Shown: positions 34,554 through 46,334, numbered from the stretch's first letter. The stretch is 64,000 nt of DNA from Poa pratensis (GCA_947311845.1 CAMZMU010000080.1:20654369-20718368); one strand, 5' to 3'. Made by a program: numbers and translations. The notes: generated by a model from the letters alone, not told the origin.

Positions 34554-36727
34554 GTTGGCGCCCACCGTGGGGCAGATTGAGGCGTTGGAGGGAGTTTTCA
34601 TCCGGACGGGCTCAGGCGAGCGTGTTCTTTCCGGGCTTGTCGCCAAGATCGGAGAGTTCACCTTCATCAGCGACAACGCGGGGTGTTTCGCCGGCAAGCC
34701 TTCCCCGAGACGGCTTCACCATGATGCTCGGCAGCTTCGTCACGTACGTTGCTGTCGAGGTTGTTCGCGGGTACCCGGAGCAGGTGCTCGTGGACGACGA
34801 AACTCCTCTCCTCGCGGCTTTAGGTCGGCGTATCACTCGCCCCGAGAGCTGCGTAGAGGTGATGATGACAGGTCCGGTTGACGCCGCTGGCAAAGTAGAT
34901 GCCAGCCAGTCCAAGGCAGCCGAGGTTGCTAAGGTGAGATCTGCAAAGCCCAGGCTAGAGAAGGACTTGCCTGGCACCCCAGAGCTGCGGGGCCGAGGTG
35001 CGACCCTGGTAGAGATAGTGGATACACTGGCAGACCCAGTAAATCCAGGAGTGGACATAGTAGTGACTGTGGCCGACCTAGAGGCAAAGCGTGTCCTGTT
35101 GCAGAAGGAGGCTGTAGCAATGATAACAGCTAGAGATGAGTTCAATAGAGATCTGCGCGAGTACAATGCAGCGAATGGCTTCACCCCGGTAGCGGTTGAT
35201 ACACATAGGGGAGCCGAGGTGCGGCAGAGAGGCAAGGGGCTCAACGATGAGATAAACAGGGAGGCTCGACCTACCACCTCGGCTAGGAGTGGGAGTCGCG
35301 TGTCAACTGGAAGGCCGGTGTATAGTTCCCCTGCTAAGAACCTCAGAGCTGCCGAGGCAGGCAGGGCCGAGCTATCCGGATTATCTGGAGATGCATGGCG
35401 TGCGCAGCAGAAGCGAGTCAATGAGTTAGTATATGTGGCTAACCAGCAGAATGAGGCTCTCCGCAGAGCAATGCCGGGGCTGGTGATTCAGAGATGGTTT
35501 ATTCAGCTAGGCCAGTCAGTCAGGTGTCCAAGGGGCAAGCCTCGTCTCCACTCGTCGGAGGAGCCGATCGAGCCCGGAGTGTCACCTCGGGTCAGAACCA
35601 GCAGCTGCAGATGTATGATCCAGTCCTAGCAGCAAAGCAGAAGGTGGGCCAGGGCAATGCTAGCCGAGCTAAGGGAAACCCCGGCCCAGGCAATGCGAGC
35701 CGGCTAAGGGTAACTCCGGTCAGGGAAATCAGAACGGCGGTCAAGCAGCATCGGCTGGCCGAGGTAAACCACCTCCGCCCCCGAGGTATCAGCAACAACC
35801 TCGGCAGCAGGGGCAATATCAGCGAGAGCCGGAGTATGTTCAGCAACCTCAGAACGTCGGTCAAGGCGATGACCGATATGATGATGGAGACTCGGCCATG
35901 GCACGAGCTGGATACCACAGAGTGGATGGGGCGTTGGGACCTCGGATAGGAGGTCGGATGTTAGCTCCAGGCGATGTCCGTAACAAGCTGGATAGATCTA
36001 CTTGTCTGAGCAACTGGAGGAGGAAGGCCCTCCTGGTCCGGCGTGTTTTGGACCTCGGATCATGAAGGAGCCACCACCACCAGTATCTCAGTTCCAGTTA
36101 GGTCGGAACACCAAGCCATACAATGGGAGCACCAAGCCACAAGATTGGCTGACAGATTATGTATCCTCGGTGCACATTGCGGGGGGCAATCGCCGATGGG
36201 CGGTCCGGTATCTCCCGCACATGTTGGAAGGTCCAGCTCGGATCTGGCTGAATAATTTGCCGGAGTATAGTATCAACTCCTGGATAGACTTGGAGCTGGC
36301 GTTTAACAGCAACTTTGCTAGTACATACAAGAGGCCAAACCGACCTCAGCTCCTGGCGGCATGTAAGCAAGATGATCATGAAACTGACCGAGAATTCTTA
36401 ACTCGGTGGAGCAATGTTCGGAATTCCTGTGAAGGAGTGGTAGAGGCACAGGCCATTTCCTGGTTTGCAGATGGCTGTCGACATGGCAGCATGCTGTGGC
36501 AGAGGCTCCAGAGAGATATGCCGAGATCCCTAGCAGAAACAATCCGGGTTGCAGATTCTTATGCCCTGGGTGATCCGATGCAGCCAGCAGCAGAGGCAGG
36601 AGCACGTAACAGAAGGAGGGAGCCAATAAACAACCGGCTCGGACCAAGGTGTAATGACCGTCAGGAGTTCGGACAGAAGAGGAGGGAGCCGGACTATCCA
36701 TACCCTCCAACCAAGTTGCAGCGGTGA
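34525..36727 (+). pseudogene. gag of the Tat-like element, frameshifted
   Basis: ATG 34525 lies in the LTR and the frame reads through the primer site (R-Q-L-A-P-T-V-G). The frame shifts near 34710, near 35500 and near 35950. The coding content stays consistent: an N-terminal region with a helix-rich stretch (34930-35450), a Q/N/G-rich linker (35600-35900), then the retrotransposon gag domain (L-T-D-Y-V..W-A-V-R-Y-L-P-H-M-L-E-G-P-A-R-I-W-L, 36140-36260; F-L-T-R-W-S-N-V-R-N-S, 36390-36430). Gag forms the particle that encloses the RNA. With three frame changes an intact protein cannot be made from this copy. Confidence 0.8.
34556..34573 (+). other. primer binding site of the Tat-like element
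   Basis: tggcgcccaccgtggggc follows the LTR end by two bases (gt). It starts TGG as expected for pairing with a tRNA CCA end. I cannot name the tRNA with certainty. Confidence 0.7.
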
Positions 36728-37767
36728 ACCCGGATCAGCCCGGAGCTGGAGGTGTCCAGAGGCCAAAAATCAATGGTCCGGCATTTAGTCCGAACCAGGA
36801 GCCACCCATGACCTATGAATCAATGATAGATGGTCCGTGCTGTTACCATACGACTGACCCGCGCAAGCCAGCCAACCATTCAACCCGGCAGTGCAGCTGG
36901 AACCGCAGAATCAGAGAAGAGGGGGCAAGGGCCGGAGGAATCAGAACAGGACCACCACCTCAGAGATTTCAGCCGAGGTCCCACCCTAATCTGTCCGGAG
37001 CAAATGTTACCCCGATAACCACTGCACCTCTTCCGAGGCCTGCAGCAGCAAGACCCGTGAATGTTGTGAATGTCCGAGGTAATAACAACAACAATGGTGC
37101 CGGACCAAGTCAGCAGTATGAATACCCCGGAAATGACTATAGAGAGGTTCATGCGAGCTATGTGGTCTTTGTGACCGAGCCAACTGACAAGAAGAGCGTG
37201 CAGAGGCGTGCCATGGAGGTGAATGCAGTAATGCCGGTGGTGCCGACCTATATGAACTGGTCTGAGCAGGAGATCACTTGGAGCAGAAAGGACACACCTC
37301 GGATCATGCCGAGCCCTGGAAAGTATGCCCTGGTGGTAGATCCAACGTTGTGTGGGCCTACCAACAATGTGAGGTTCACCCGAGTTCTGGTGGACAATGG
37401 CAGTGCCATCAACATCATGTACCGAGACACAATGGTGAAATTGGGCATCTCGCCTAATCAGTTGATGCCAAGCAGTTGTACTTTTCATGGGATTGTGCCC
37501 GGCGTTTCCTGTGCACCCATGGGCAAGATATGGGTGGATGTAGCATTTGGAACCAAGGAAAATTGCCGAGTTGAGAGTATCGAGTTCGAGGTGGTGGACT
37601 TGGAGAGTGCATACCATGCACTGCTTGGAAGGCCGGCTTTGGCCAAGTTCATGATTTCCACCCATGTTGCATACCTGAAGATGAAAATGCCAGGGCCTAA
37701 TGGATCATATCCATCTCGGGTGACTACAAGCGAGCAATTCAGTGTGCCTCGGCGGGATCTAACCTAG
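36724..37767 (+). CDS. gag C-terminus and aspartic protease
   Basis: The ORF overlaps the preceding gag ORF by a few bases. It carries a zinc-knuckle-like C-x2-H-x9-H-x4-C (C-C-Y-H...N-H-S-T-R-Q-C, 36835-36900) and then the protease active site L-V-D-N-G-S-A-I-N at about 37388-37414, with the hydrophobic L-L-G-R-P-A motif near 37618-37640. Gypsy proteases of plants commonly have D-x-G-S in this place and cleave the polyprotein. The segment reaches a stop at 37765-37767 just before the reverse transcriptase region, so a frame change is needed to continue. Confidence 0.75.
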   Translation: MNPDQPGAGGVQRPKINGPAFSPNQEPPMTYESMIDGPCCYHTTDPRKPANHSTRQCSWNRRIREEGARAGGIRTGPPPQRFQPRSHPNLSGANVTPITTAPLPRPAAARPVNVVNVRGNNNNNGAGPSQQYEYPGNDYREVHASYVVFVTEPTDKKSVQRRAMEVNAVMPVVPTYMNWSEQEITWSRKDTPRIMPSPGKYALVVDPTLCGPTNNVRFTRVLVDNGSAINIMYRDTMVKLGISPNQLMPSSCTFHGIVPGVSCAPMGKIWVDVAFGTKENCRVESIEFEVVDLESAYHALLGRPALAKFMISTHVAYLKMKMPGPNGSYPSRVTTSEQFSVPRRDLT

Positions 37768-37775
37768 CCGAGTCT

Positions 37776-38640
37776 TTGGTGATCGCAGCCGAGAAGAAGA
37801 AGCTGCATCAAGTGGTGGCAATGGCGCAGTCAACACAGCTCGGCCTGTCCGGACTGATGAGCCCGGACTCAACTGCGGCGTTCGAGGTACCCAAGGAGAC
37901 CAAGAAGATCCCCATTGACCCGGAGCACCCAGAGCATGTGGCCATCATTGGGACCGGGCTAGGCGAGAAATAGGAAGGCGAGCTCTGTCACTTCCTCCGT
38001 GAGAATCGGGATATCTTTGCATGGTCGGCTAAGGACCTGCCAGGTGTTCCGAGGGAGTTGGCAGAGCACTCTTTATTTGTTAGGCCAGAGGTGAAACCGG
38101 TGAGGCAACCGACCCGTCGTCTCTCAGACGACCGGAGACAAGTGGTGCTGGACGAGCTGGCTAAGTTGCTTGCAGCCGGGTTCATAATGGAGGTACTGCA
38201 TCCGGACTGGATATCCAATCCGGTCTGGTGGAAAAGAAGAAAGACGAGCCAGCCGTGGTCAAGGTGTGGCGCATGTGCATTGACTTCACTAACCTCAACA
38301 AGGCGTGCCCAAAAGATCCGTTTCCATTACCTCGGATTGATCAAGTGATCGATTCCACTGCTGGTTGTGAACTGTTATCTTTCATCGATGCGTACTCTGG
38401 TTTTCACCAGATACCACTGAACCCAAAGGATCAAATAAAGACGCTTTTATTACCCCGTATGGGGCGTATTGCTATCGTGTCATGTGTTTTGGTCTGAGAA
38501 ATGCCGGGGCAACTTATCAGAGGTGTATGCAGAAATGCCTGCACTCTCAGATGGGCAAAAATGTGCAAGTGTATGTCGACGATATTGTCATCAAAACTAA
38601 GGAAAACATACTCTCCTCGAGGATCTCGAGGAGACATTTG
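37776..38640 (+). pseudogene. reverse transcriptase of the Tat-like element, broken
   Basis: An in-frame TAG at 37971 separates the protease tail from F-A-W-S-A-K-D-L-P-G-V. The next stretch (P-T-R-R-L-S-D-D-R, L-L-A-A-G-F-I) ends at a frameshift near 38225. R-M-C-I-D-F-T-N-L-N-K-A-C-P-K-D (38270-38320) and F-I-D-A-Y-S-G-F-H-Q-I (38380-38415) follow in another frame. A further shift near 38440 leads to C-F-G-L-R-N-A-G-A-T-Y-Q and the catalytic V-Y-V-D-D-I-V-I-K (38569-38596). A last shift near 38620 joins the RNase H ORF. All RT motifs are present but spread over at least three frames with one stop. Confidence 0.85.
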
Positions 38641-39819
38641 TGAATTTGAGAAAGTATCGGTTGAAGCTTAACCCGGACAAGTGCACCTTTGGTGTCCCGG
38701 CTGGAAAGTTGCTCGGATTCCTGGTGTCTAGCCGAGGTATCGAGGTTAACCCGGCCAAAATCCGAGCTATTGAGAGCATGAAGTTACCGAAGTGTTTGAA
38801 AGATGTGCAGAAGTTCACAGGGTGCCTAGCCTCGTTGAGCCGATTTGTAGCTCGGCTAGGAGAAAAAGCCTTACCTTTGTACCAGCTCATGAAGAAAAGT
38901 ACCGGGTTTACATGGACCCCGCAGGCCGACGTGGCGTTTGGTGAGCTGAAAAAGATGTTGTCCACTGCCCCGGTGTTAGCGTCACCATTGCACAATGAGC
39001 CGATGTTACTTTACATTGCGGCCACAAACCGAGTTGTAAGTGTGGCAGTGGTGGTGGAGCGCGAAGAAGGTGGCAGGTCGGTGCAGAGACCGGTGTATTA
39101 CTTGAGCGAGGTGATCTCTACCTCGAAGCAGAACTATCCTCACTACCAGAAGATGACGTATGGTGTTTACCTGGCGGTCAAGAAGTTGAAGCATTATTTC
39201 CAGGAGCATCCCATGACGGTGGTGTGCGAAGCTCCAATCTCGGAGATCATCGGGTGCAAAGATGCAACTGGCCGAGTTGCCAAATGGGCGATTGAGGTGT
39301 CTCCATATGCACCACATTATGAGAGAAGAGACGCAATTAAATCCCAGGCGTTGCCGGACTTCTTTTGTGATTGGGCCGAGATGCAGTATGAGCCACCCAG
39401 GCCGGACTATAATTATTGGAAAATGCATTTTGATGGGTCCAAAACAAAGATCGGGCTGGGGGCTGGAATAGTCCTCACCTCGCCAAAGCAAGATCAGCTG
39501 AAGTACGTGCTGCAGATTCATTTCTCAGCATCAAACAATGTGGCGGAGTATGAGGCCTTAATCCATGGCCTCAAGGTGGCAAAGGAGATCGGTATCCGGC
39601 GTGTAGAGTGCTTCGGCGATTCCGACCTGGTGGTGCAACAATCTTCTGGAACTTGGGATGCTCTGGATGCCAACATGGCGTTATATCGGTTCCATGTGCA
39701 AAAGATATCCGGGTTCTTTGAAGGGTGTGAGTACAGGCATATACCTCGGGCAGAAAATGATGCTGCCGACGTGTTGTCAAAGCTCGGTTCATCAAAGAGG
39801 CAGTACCACCAGGGGTAGC
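38640..39819 (+). CDS. RT connection and two RNase H domains
   Basis: The ORF starts in the RT thumb (L-N-P-D-K-C-T-F-G-V, L-G-F-L-V-S-S-R-G-I-E). The first RNase H follows (P-V-Y-Y-L-S-E-V-I, Y-P-H-Y-Q-K-M-T-Y-G-V). A second RNase H (39415-39790) has M-H-F-D-G-S-K (D), A-E-Y-E-A-L (E), G-D-S-D-L-V (D) and N-D-A-A-D-V-L-S-K-L (D), the full DEDD set. It degrades the RNA strand of the RNA-DNA hybrid. Two RNase H domains in a row are known from the Tat lineage and support the classification. The stop is TAG 39817-39819. Confidence 0.85.
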
Positions 39820-39829
39820 CCTGAATCAC

Positions 39830-41350
39830 TTGAGAACTCCTTCAATCAAACCTTCTCCTGAATCCGAATCTATTTTCATCCCGGCGGAGCAAGAGCCCGG
39901 ACCTGTTCCAATGGAGGTAGACGTCGGATGCGTTTGGTCGGACCCGGGGACTGCGTGGCAGAGCTCGGGGACTGCACACCAAACCTCGGGGACTGCTCAT
40001 CCAGACTCGGGGACTGGTCGCAGGATGGTGGAGGAAATAATGGAGGAGATTATGGTGGCCGAGCCAATGGAGGTGGATGAGGAACTTTTTCCTTTGCACC
40101 CGGTGCCGGAGTGGGCGGAGCAAATTATGAAGTTCATAACGGAGGGAAGCACGCCAAGTGACACAACCGAGGCTAGGAGGATTCAAAGGAGGGCCAAGGC
40201 GTACACCATCATCAACAAGGAGCTCTATAAAAGAAGCGTAACCGAGGTGTTGCAACGGTGTGTTGAGCCAGCTGAAGGCAAGGAGATGCTTTTGGAGATC
40301 CACCAAGGAGAATGTGGTCATCATTGCAGCACAAGAGCTCTGGTGGCCAAGGTGTTTAGGCATGGGTTCTATTGGCCCACTGCTCTTGCTGATGCAGAGG
40401 CCATAGTCCGGAGATGTGAAGGATGCCAAAGGTTTGCCAAGCAAACGCATATGCCAGCTTCGGCGCTCAAAACAATTCCTATCACTTGGCCGTTTGCGGT
40501 ATGGTGTTTGGATATGGTGGGAGAGTTCAAACCAGCCCGAGGTAACATGACACACATATTGGTGATGGTGGACAAGTTCACCAAGTGGATCGAGGTGAAA
40601 CCAATCCGGAAGTTGGATGGTCATTCAGCAGTGACTTTCTTGAAGGAGATTATTCTGCGATATGGCTACCCCCATAGCATTATCTCGGACAACGGCACTA
40701 ACTTTGCTGTTGGAGAGTTCGCTCGGTTTTGCATGAACAAGGGAATCCGGCTGGACATAGCCTCGGTGGCACACCCGGAGTCTAATGGACAGGTGGAAAG
40801 ATCAAATGCTCTAGTGTTGGCCGGCATCAAGGCTCGGCTCATTGAACCACTGCTGAAAACGCCGGGGTGTTGGATAGATGAGATACCAGCAGTACTGTGG
40901 GGTCTAAGGACCACGCCAAATCGATCAACTGGCTATACGCCATTTTTTATGGTCTATGGGGCAGAAGCTATGCTACCCACTGACATCGAATATGATGCGC
41001 CCAGAGTGGCAATGTACACTGAAGCCGAGGCAAAAGAGGCTCGGGAGGATGCAGTAGATCTGCTTGAGGAAGCGAGAGAATTGGCCTCATCTCGGTCAGC
41101 AATTTACCAGCAAGGTCTCCGACGTTATCATAGCCGGAGTATCAACCCTCGTGTGTTTCACGAGGGAGATTTGGTGCTGAGGTTGGTGCAGCGCAAGAAA
41201 GGCCGGCACAAGTTGTCACCTCCATGGGAGGGACCGTTCGTTGTGAGCCGAGCTCTGCTCAATGATTCCTACTATCTTATAGATGCGCAGGAACCAAGGG
41301 AAGATGGGCTGGACAACCCCGGTCAGAGGTCAGGCGACCATGGAACGTAG
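39830..41350 (+). CDS. integrase of the Tat-like element
   Basis: An intact ORF of about 506 codons. The first 100 residues are acidic and carry three S-G-T-A-H-type repeats. The HHCC zinc finger follows (H-Q-G-E-C-G-H-H..C-E-G-C-Q-R-F-A, 40300-40440), then the catalytic core with D in W-C-L-D-M-V, D in I-S-D-N-G-T-N-F (40681-40704) and E in P-E-S-N-G-Q-V-E-R-S-N (about 40776-40806), then W-G-L-R-T-T-P-N-R-S-T-G-Y-T-P-F and a C-terminal G-D-L-V-L-R / W-E-G-P-F chromatin- or DNA-binding module. It would insert the cDNA. As the upstream frames are broken, expression of this integrase is doubtful. Confidence 0.88.
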   Translation: MRTPSIKPSPESESIFIPAEQEPGPVPMEVDVGCVWSDPGTAWQSSGTAHQTSGTAHPDSGTGRRMVEEIMEEIMVAEPMEVDEELFPLHPVPEWAEQIMKFITEGSTPSDTTEARRIQRRAKAYTIINKELYKRSVTEVLQRCVEPAEGKEMLLEIHQGECGHHCSTRALVAKVFRHGFYWPTALADAEAIVRRCEGCQRFAKQTHMPASALKTIPITWPFAVWCLDMVGEFKPARGNMTHILVMVDKFTKWIEVKPIRKLDGHSAVTFLKEIILRYGYPHSIISDNGTNFAVGEFARFCMNKGIRLDIASVAHPESNGQVERSNALVLAGIKARLIEPLLKTPGCWIDEIPAVLWGLRTTPNRSTGYTPFFMVYGAEAMLPTDIEYDAPRVAMYTEAEAKEAREDAVDLLEEARELASSRSAIYQQGLRRYHSRSINPRVFHEGDLVLRLVQRKKGRHKLSPPWEGPFVVSRALLNDSYYLIDAQEPREDGLDNPGQRSGDHGT

Positions 41351-41534
41351 CTCTACTCCGACCTTTCTACTCATGAAAGGCGCAATGTATGTACCTCGGT
41401 TAATCCTTAATAAAAATGTCGGCACTCCGAGGTTAAAGCTCGGGGACTGCCTCGCTCTTGTGCTTATGTTTTATCTCTGTTTGTCAGTTTCGTTCATATG
41501 CCGAACTATTTTGAACCTCGTCTCAAACTTCAAG

Positions 41535-41830
41535 TAATGTGTGCTATGAAACTAATCTTGTGACTCGACTGGCATCTGCCTAAAAGGTAGTCAAGAGCAA
41601 AGAGGAAAAAACGTGGGAGACATGAAAATGAACTCGGGGACTCGGTCCAAAATTATAGTTCGGCATGTGTCGTTTACTAACCCCTGTCTTTACCTTTCGT
41701 TTATGTCGGATGACTTTGAAACATACCTCGGAATTTACCAAGTACTGTATGCTATGAACAACAATCTTGTGACTCGACTGGCATCTGCCTAAAAGGTAGT
41801 CAAGAGCAAAGAATGCCAAACATAGTAAAC
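41535..41830 (+). repeat. tandem duplication downstream of integrase
   Basis: The phrase cttgtgactcgactggcatc, together with about 65 bp around it, occurs at 41554 and again at 41770, spacing about 216 bp. The intervening units share a tcggggact motif and a gtcggatga / cctcggaa part. Tandem repeats after pol are common in Tat elements. Confidence 0.75.
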
Positions 41831-42001
41831 ACGAAAGTAAACTCGAGCAATCATTCAAAAGGATTCGACGTAAAGCTTAGAAAAGCATGGTTCGGATAAG
41901 CATGATAGTAACAGAGGTAGCAAAAGGAACTACTTAAGTTTGATTACATCTGCGTCCCGGCATACCGGGGATTTAATGAAGTTTTTTGGCCAAGCATAAG
42001 T

Positions 42002-45000
42002 TCAGGTCGAGGCATCAGGAATTACGTCGGCAGCAGCCGATGCAGCAGGGATTTCGTCCGGAGCCGAGGTAGCCTGGGAGGTGCTGGCAACGTCGGCAGT
42101 AACCTCGGCACCAGGTTGTGGAGAAGCCTCGGTTTCTGCTTCGCGGGTGTCACCATCGTCACCTTGCTCGGCTTCGACGTCGGATTCTGTTTCGTATTCA
42201 TCCTCTTCTGGCTCGTCATCTTCGGCGTCGGAGTAGGTGTCTCCCTCGCTCAAGTTCTTGGTGTTGGCATATCCAGCGAAGAAGGCAGCCATCTTTTCGC
42301 GCCGCTGGATGAGAATTGGGTCCGTGGACCAGGGCGAGCCTCGGCGAAGAGTGTCCATCTTTTCGAGGTCGAGCTTCTCGCACCAAGTCATGATGAATTT
42401 GAGAGCGGCATCAGCTCCAGCGCGAGCCGAAGATGAGCGCCACTCTCGAAGTCTTTGTTCGGCTTCACGAAGCTTGGCGGCGAGCTCAGGCGTAGTATTG
42501 GGAGCATCGGCAAGAGGCCACAAGGCTCGGAAAGCAGACACACCTGCATCGAGGAGTTCGGACCCAATGGTTTTCAAGGGATGGATCCGAGCTTTGATGG
42601 CCACGATGTGGTCCTCAATGGTCCAGGCGGGGTTCGTCTCGTTACGCCTCTTCCTGTGCTGATCAGTGATATTGCGAGCCGAATTTGGGTGTAGGTGAAG
42701 TGCTCTGCAGAAGGATAGCCTGTTAATAATGAAAGAAACAGTTCGGCAAAGAGCCAGTACTGTTGAGGACAAAGCAAGGATAAGGGGGGCAAGAAGCTTA
42801 CCGTCCATTTCTTGTTGATGCGTTCCAGCGTCGGGAGGAGCTGGTTAACCGAAGCTTGAAGGGCTTCATAAGCCTCGGTGGCCGAGGTGGCGCGGGCCTC
42901 GGCTAACTGGAGCGCATTCTCATGTTCCTTGGCGGCATCCTCCCGAAGTTTCTTCTCTGTTTCAACAACACTGGCCTTTTCCGCCTGCAGCTGCTCTTTT
43001 TCCGACGTCCGCAGCTCAGTGATGCGCTTCAGTTCCTTTACCAGACGAGCTACTTCGGCTTTCTCTTGTTGGAGCTTTCGTCCAAAGAGTTCTTTTCTGC
43101 AAGGACGGCCTTGTGCTCGTCGTGGAGTTTCTTGTGGTCAAACAGAGGGTGTGAAAGATGTCCGTGCGGACGTTCATAGTATTCTGCAAGGAAGAAAAAC
43201 ATAGCTCGGTTAGAAAGGCTATACCTCGACAAGAGTCTCGGGGACTCGGAGTCAAATCATTGGGAAAATGTTGCCGGGGTATGCCTCGACAGGAGTCTCG
43301 GGGACTCGTACCCGAGGTGCATGCTAAAGTAAGGTAAAATGGTTTGGATACGTCGGATGAAAATTGAAAGTTGAGATTCAAGCCAAACAATTTTAACTCC
43401 GGCGGAGCGTCAATAGTTTACCTCGAATCTCGGGGACTGGGAATGGTGGATATTAGATGAGATACTGCATGAAAGTAAAGAGAATAGGACTTACGTCGAT
43501 GTTTTGAGCAGCACGCAGGGCAGCGACTTGTAGGTCGTGTACGCTTCGGCCGCAGGCGCTGTTTCCCGCAGGATGCTCACCACCGGAGCAGCTAGGGAGG
43601 CCGAGGAGACCTCGTCTGCAGAATTCCAGTCTGCATTGTAGTGTTCCAAGGAGCCGAGGCTCTGGTCACTGTCAGTGCGCAGAGGAGGATATCCCCACGG
43701 TCCGCCCTGCTCGATGCCCCTAACCGAGGCCTCCAAGGCCAAAGCAGCCTCGGAGCTTGAAGCAGGCCGGTTATCCAGTATAAGAGATGTCCTCCGAGCA
43801 TATTCGTCGGCCGGAGGAGCAGTCTCATCAACGGGTGCGGCGAATGGAGGAATTCGGCGTGTCACCGGGGAGGAGACCTCGGTGCATCCTTGAAGGAGAA
43901 GAGATAGTCAGGGTGCCAGACCCAGATGTTGGTTTGGGGGTGACCTTAGACTTCACCGTCTCTTTCTCTTTCTCCTTGCCTTTCTCCAACGGCAAGGTAG
44001 TCTGGCGAACTGGTTTTTGGGGCTGTTGCTTGGGCTGTGCTTGGGCTGTTGCTTCTGCTGCTTCTGCTGTTGCTGTTGGTTGCGGGCAGTCTGGCTGCGG
44101 GGGGAGAGTCGAGGCTCCGGCAAGGCGGTAGCCGGAGTTCTGGCGCGATTGGTCCCCGCATCCGTTTGAGGACGCGGAGAAGTCTGACCTCGGGTGGGGG
44201 CAGATTTCTCCAAGGCCGGGCCAGACCTCGGTGGAGGAGATACGGGGCGAGAGTTCGTCGGGGTGGTCGTGGCTTCAGAGGCACCAACGGGTGCAGTCAT
44301 GGAGGATACCTCCTGATCCACGTCTATGGGGTCACTGCAACGAAGGAAGATGGTCAAGTGTTAGTACCGAGGTGATAAGTTTAAGCAACAAACATGTTGG
44401 CTATAGAAGCAAAGCATTACCCATCCGAAGTAGGAAACTCTTGCCCCCTCGGGCATGAGGAGGATTTCCGGACTTCTTCAGCCGACGTCTCTTGACCGGA
44501 GCCGCAGTGGGTCCGGAGGCTCCAGTGGCGGATGGTTCGGCGGCCGAAGTTGCGGCACCAGCGCGTTTCCGGCTGGTTGCTGGAGTAAAGTTCGGAAGGT
44601 GAGGAAGGCAGGAGATAGGTACCGCGTTTATTGGTTCCATGACGAGAAATCCCTCCTCGTCATCCGAAATCTCTTGAACTGAAGCTTGTGCTTGAGGCTT
44701 ACCCGCGGTGGTGACGCGGGCCGAGGCAATGGGCATGTAATCCTCGTTGTCAGGGTCCACGTTGGATGGTGGGTCCTCGACAGGAAGATCCTTGCCGAAG
44801 TGGTCCGCAGGATGGACTCCATCCTCGGCGGTCTGGCGGGAGAACAGCTATATGGCAGACATATGAAAAGGAGTTAGGAAGAAAATGGTCAAGATGAACG
44901 TCGGTAGCAAGACCTCGGTGGTAAAGGAGTACCGAAGAAAACGTCGGAACAGCGTACCTGTTTTGGTGGCTTGGTCCTGTAGTGGGGTTCCCTTCCCCAT

Positions 45001-46334
45001 GTCCAAGCGTCAGAGATCTTGGACTTGGTGATAGCTCGGACTCGCCGAGCTACCGCGGCGTTGTCCAGTGCAACGTGCGTATGGCGGGTTGGATCATAAA
45101 GACCGCTCATGTGGCAGATCTTGTGAGTCCTCGCCTGGAGAGGGGAGACCCTGCGCTTCACGAATGTGCAGGCCAGATCGTCAGCCGTCAGGACTTTCCC
45201 GTCGTTCGCAGGGTCCTCCGGGTCCTGCCATTTCGCAACATACCCATGGATGGACTTGATTTCGCTGGTGAGAGGGGGAGTGTAGTCCCAGTTGAGCGGT
45301 TCTGTAGGAGGGCTGAGGTTAAACGCCGGCAGATTGAGGAAGTCCTCTTCGCCGGAGTTCTTCACGTAAAACCACGTCCGGAGCCACTTGCGAACGGTGT
45401 CCGGAGTAGCGATACGTGGGAAGATGGAGTTTCGGCGAGGAGCTACGATGGCTGCTCCGCAGGCGGTTAGTAGCTTGGGCAGATCCTTGTTTTTCGGATC
45501 CGGGATCACTTGCCGCTTAAGTTGGAAGTAGCGAGAAAAGAGGTCTACCGTGGCTTTGAGGCCGAGGTATCCCTCAGAGAAGGAAACGATGCAGGAGAGA
45601 GTGGTGATGGCGTTGGCGGGGAGGTGATGAACCTGGAGTCGAACTTGTCGAGGAAGCTCCGGAAGAAATCACTAACGGGCAGTCCGAAGCCGCGCTGGAA
45701 GTGCGCGACGAAGACCACCCGTTCCCCTTCCTTGACTTGAGGCTCGAGTTCGCCCTCTGGCAGGCGACACTCTACCCCGGCGGGAATCCGCCGAGTCGCC
45801 CTGAGCCACTGGATTTCGTCCGGAGTTACATCCGAACCTTCCCAGCCGGCTCGTTCTCCGACCTCCAGTTCGAGGTCTGGAACCTCGGTTTGTTCCGAAG
45901 TCTCAGGAGGAGACATCTCGGCAGAATCAATCTGCAGAAGAGTGCACAGAAGTTTAGCAAAGAAAAAGTAAATCTGGAATCTAAGGCTATATCTGGCTAA
46001 CTCAGGAGGAGTTGGACGGCTATCTAATGTACATAGAGGCATATCTATGCTAGGCGAGCATCTATCCGAGGTATGAAACTCATACTACCCAAAAAAGTAT
46101 GCAAGTAAGATCTACCGGAGGAGGTAAATAGAGTTTTATTCAAGAACATATGAAGAACCAAAGCGCAAAGAGGAAGAAACCTAGGGCAATGCCTAGGGTA
46201 TCAAGAAAGGGAGTACATACCGTGAAAACGAGGTGCTGAAGGGCGGCGCCGGTGACGCGGTCGCAGCGGCGACGAAGGAGCTGCTCGTCGGCGGCGGCGG
46301 GAACGTGTTTCTTCTCAACCGGAAGCGGCGGCAC
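42002..46334 (-). pseudogene. antisense multi-exon gene of the Tat-like element (PF04195-type)
   Basis: Read on minus. Exon 1 is 46334 to about 46222 (M-P-P-L-P-V-E-K-K-H, donor GTATGT). Exon 2 begins after CTGCAG at about 45932 (I-D-S-A-E-M-S-P-P) and encodes F-V-A-H-F-Q-R-G-F-G-L-P-V-S-D-F-F; after a one-base frameshift near 45648 it reads V-H-H-L-P-A-N-A-I-T, E-G-Y-L-G-L-K and W-F-Y-V-K-N-S to a donor near 44958. This is the signature of the putative gypsy-type transposon family PF04195. Further exons (44860-44400, 44357-43950, 43865-43490) are P/S/Q-rich. One near 43070-42800 is a coiled coil. The last exon (42704-42002) ends in a very acidic region. The role of these proteins is unknown. 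The frameshift suggests this copy is defective. Confidence 0.75.
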
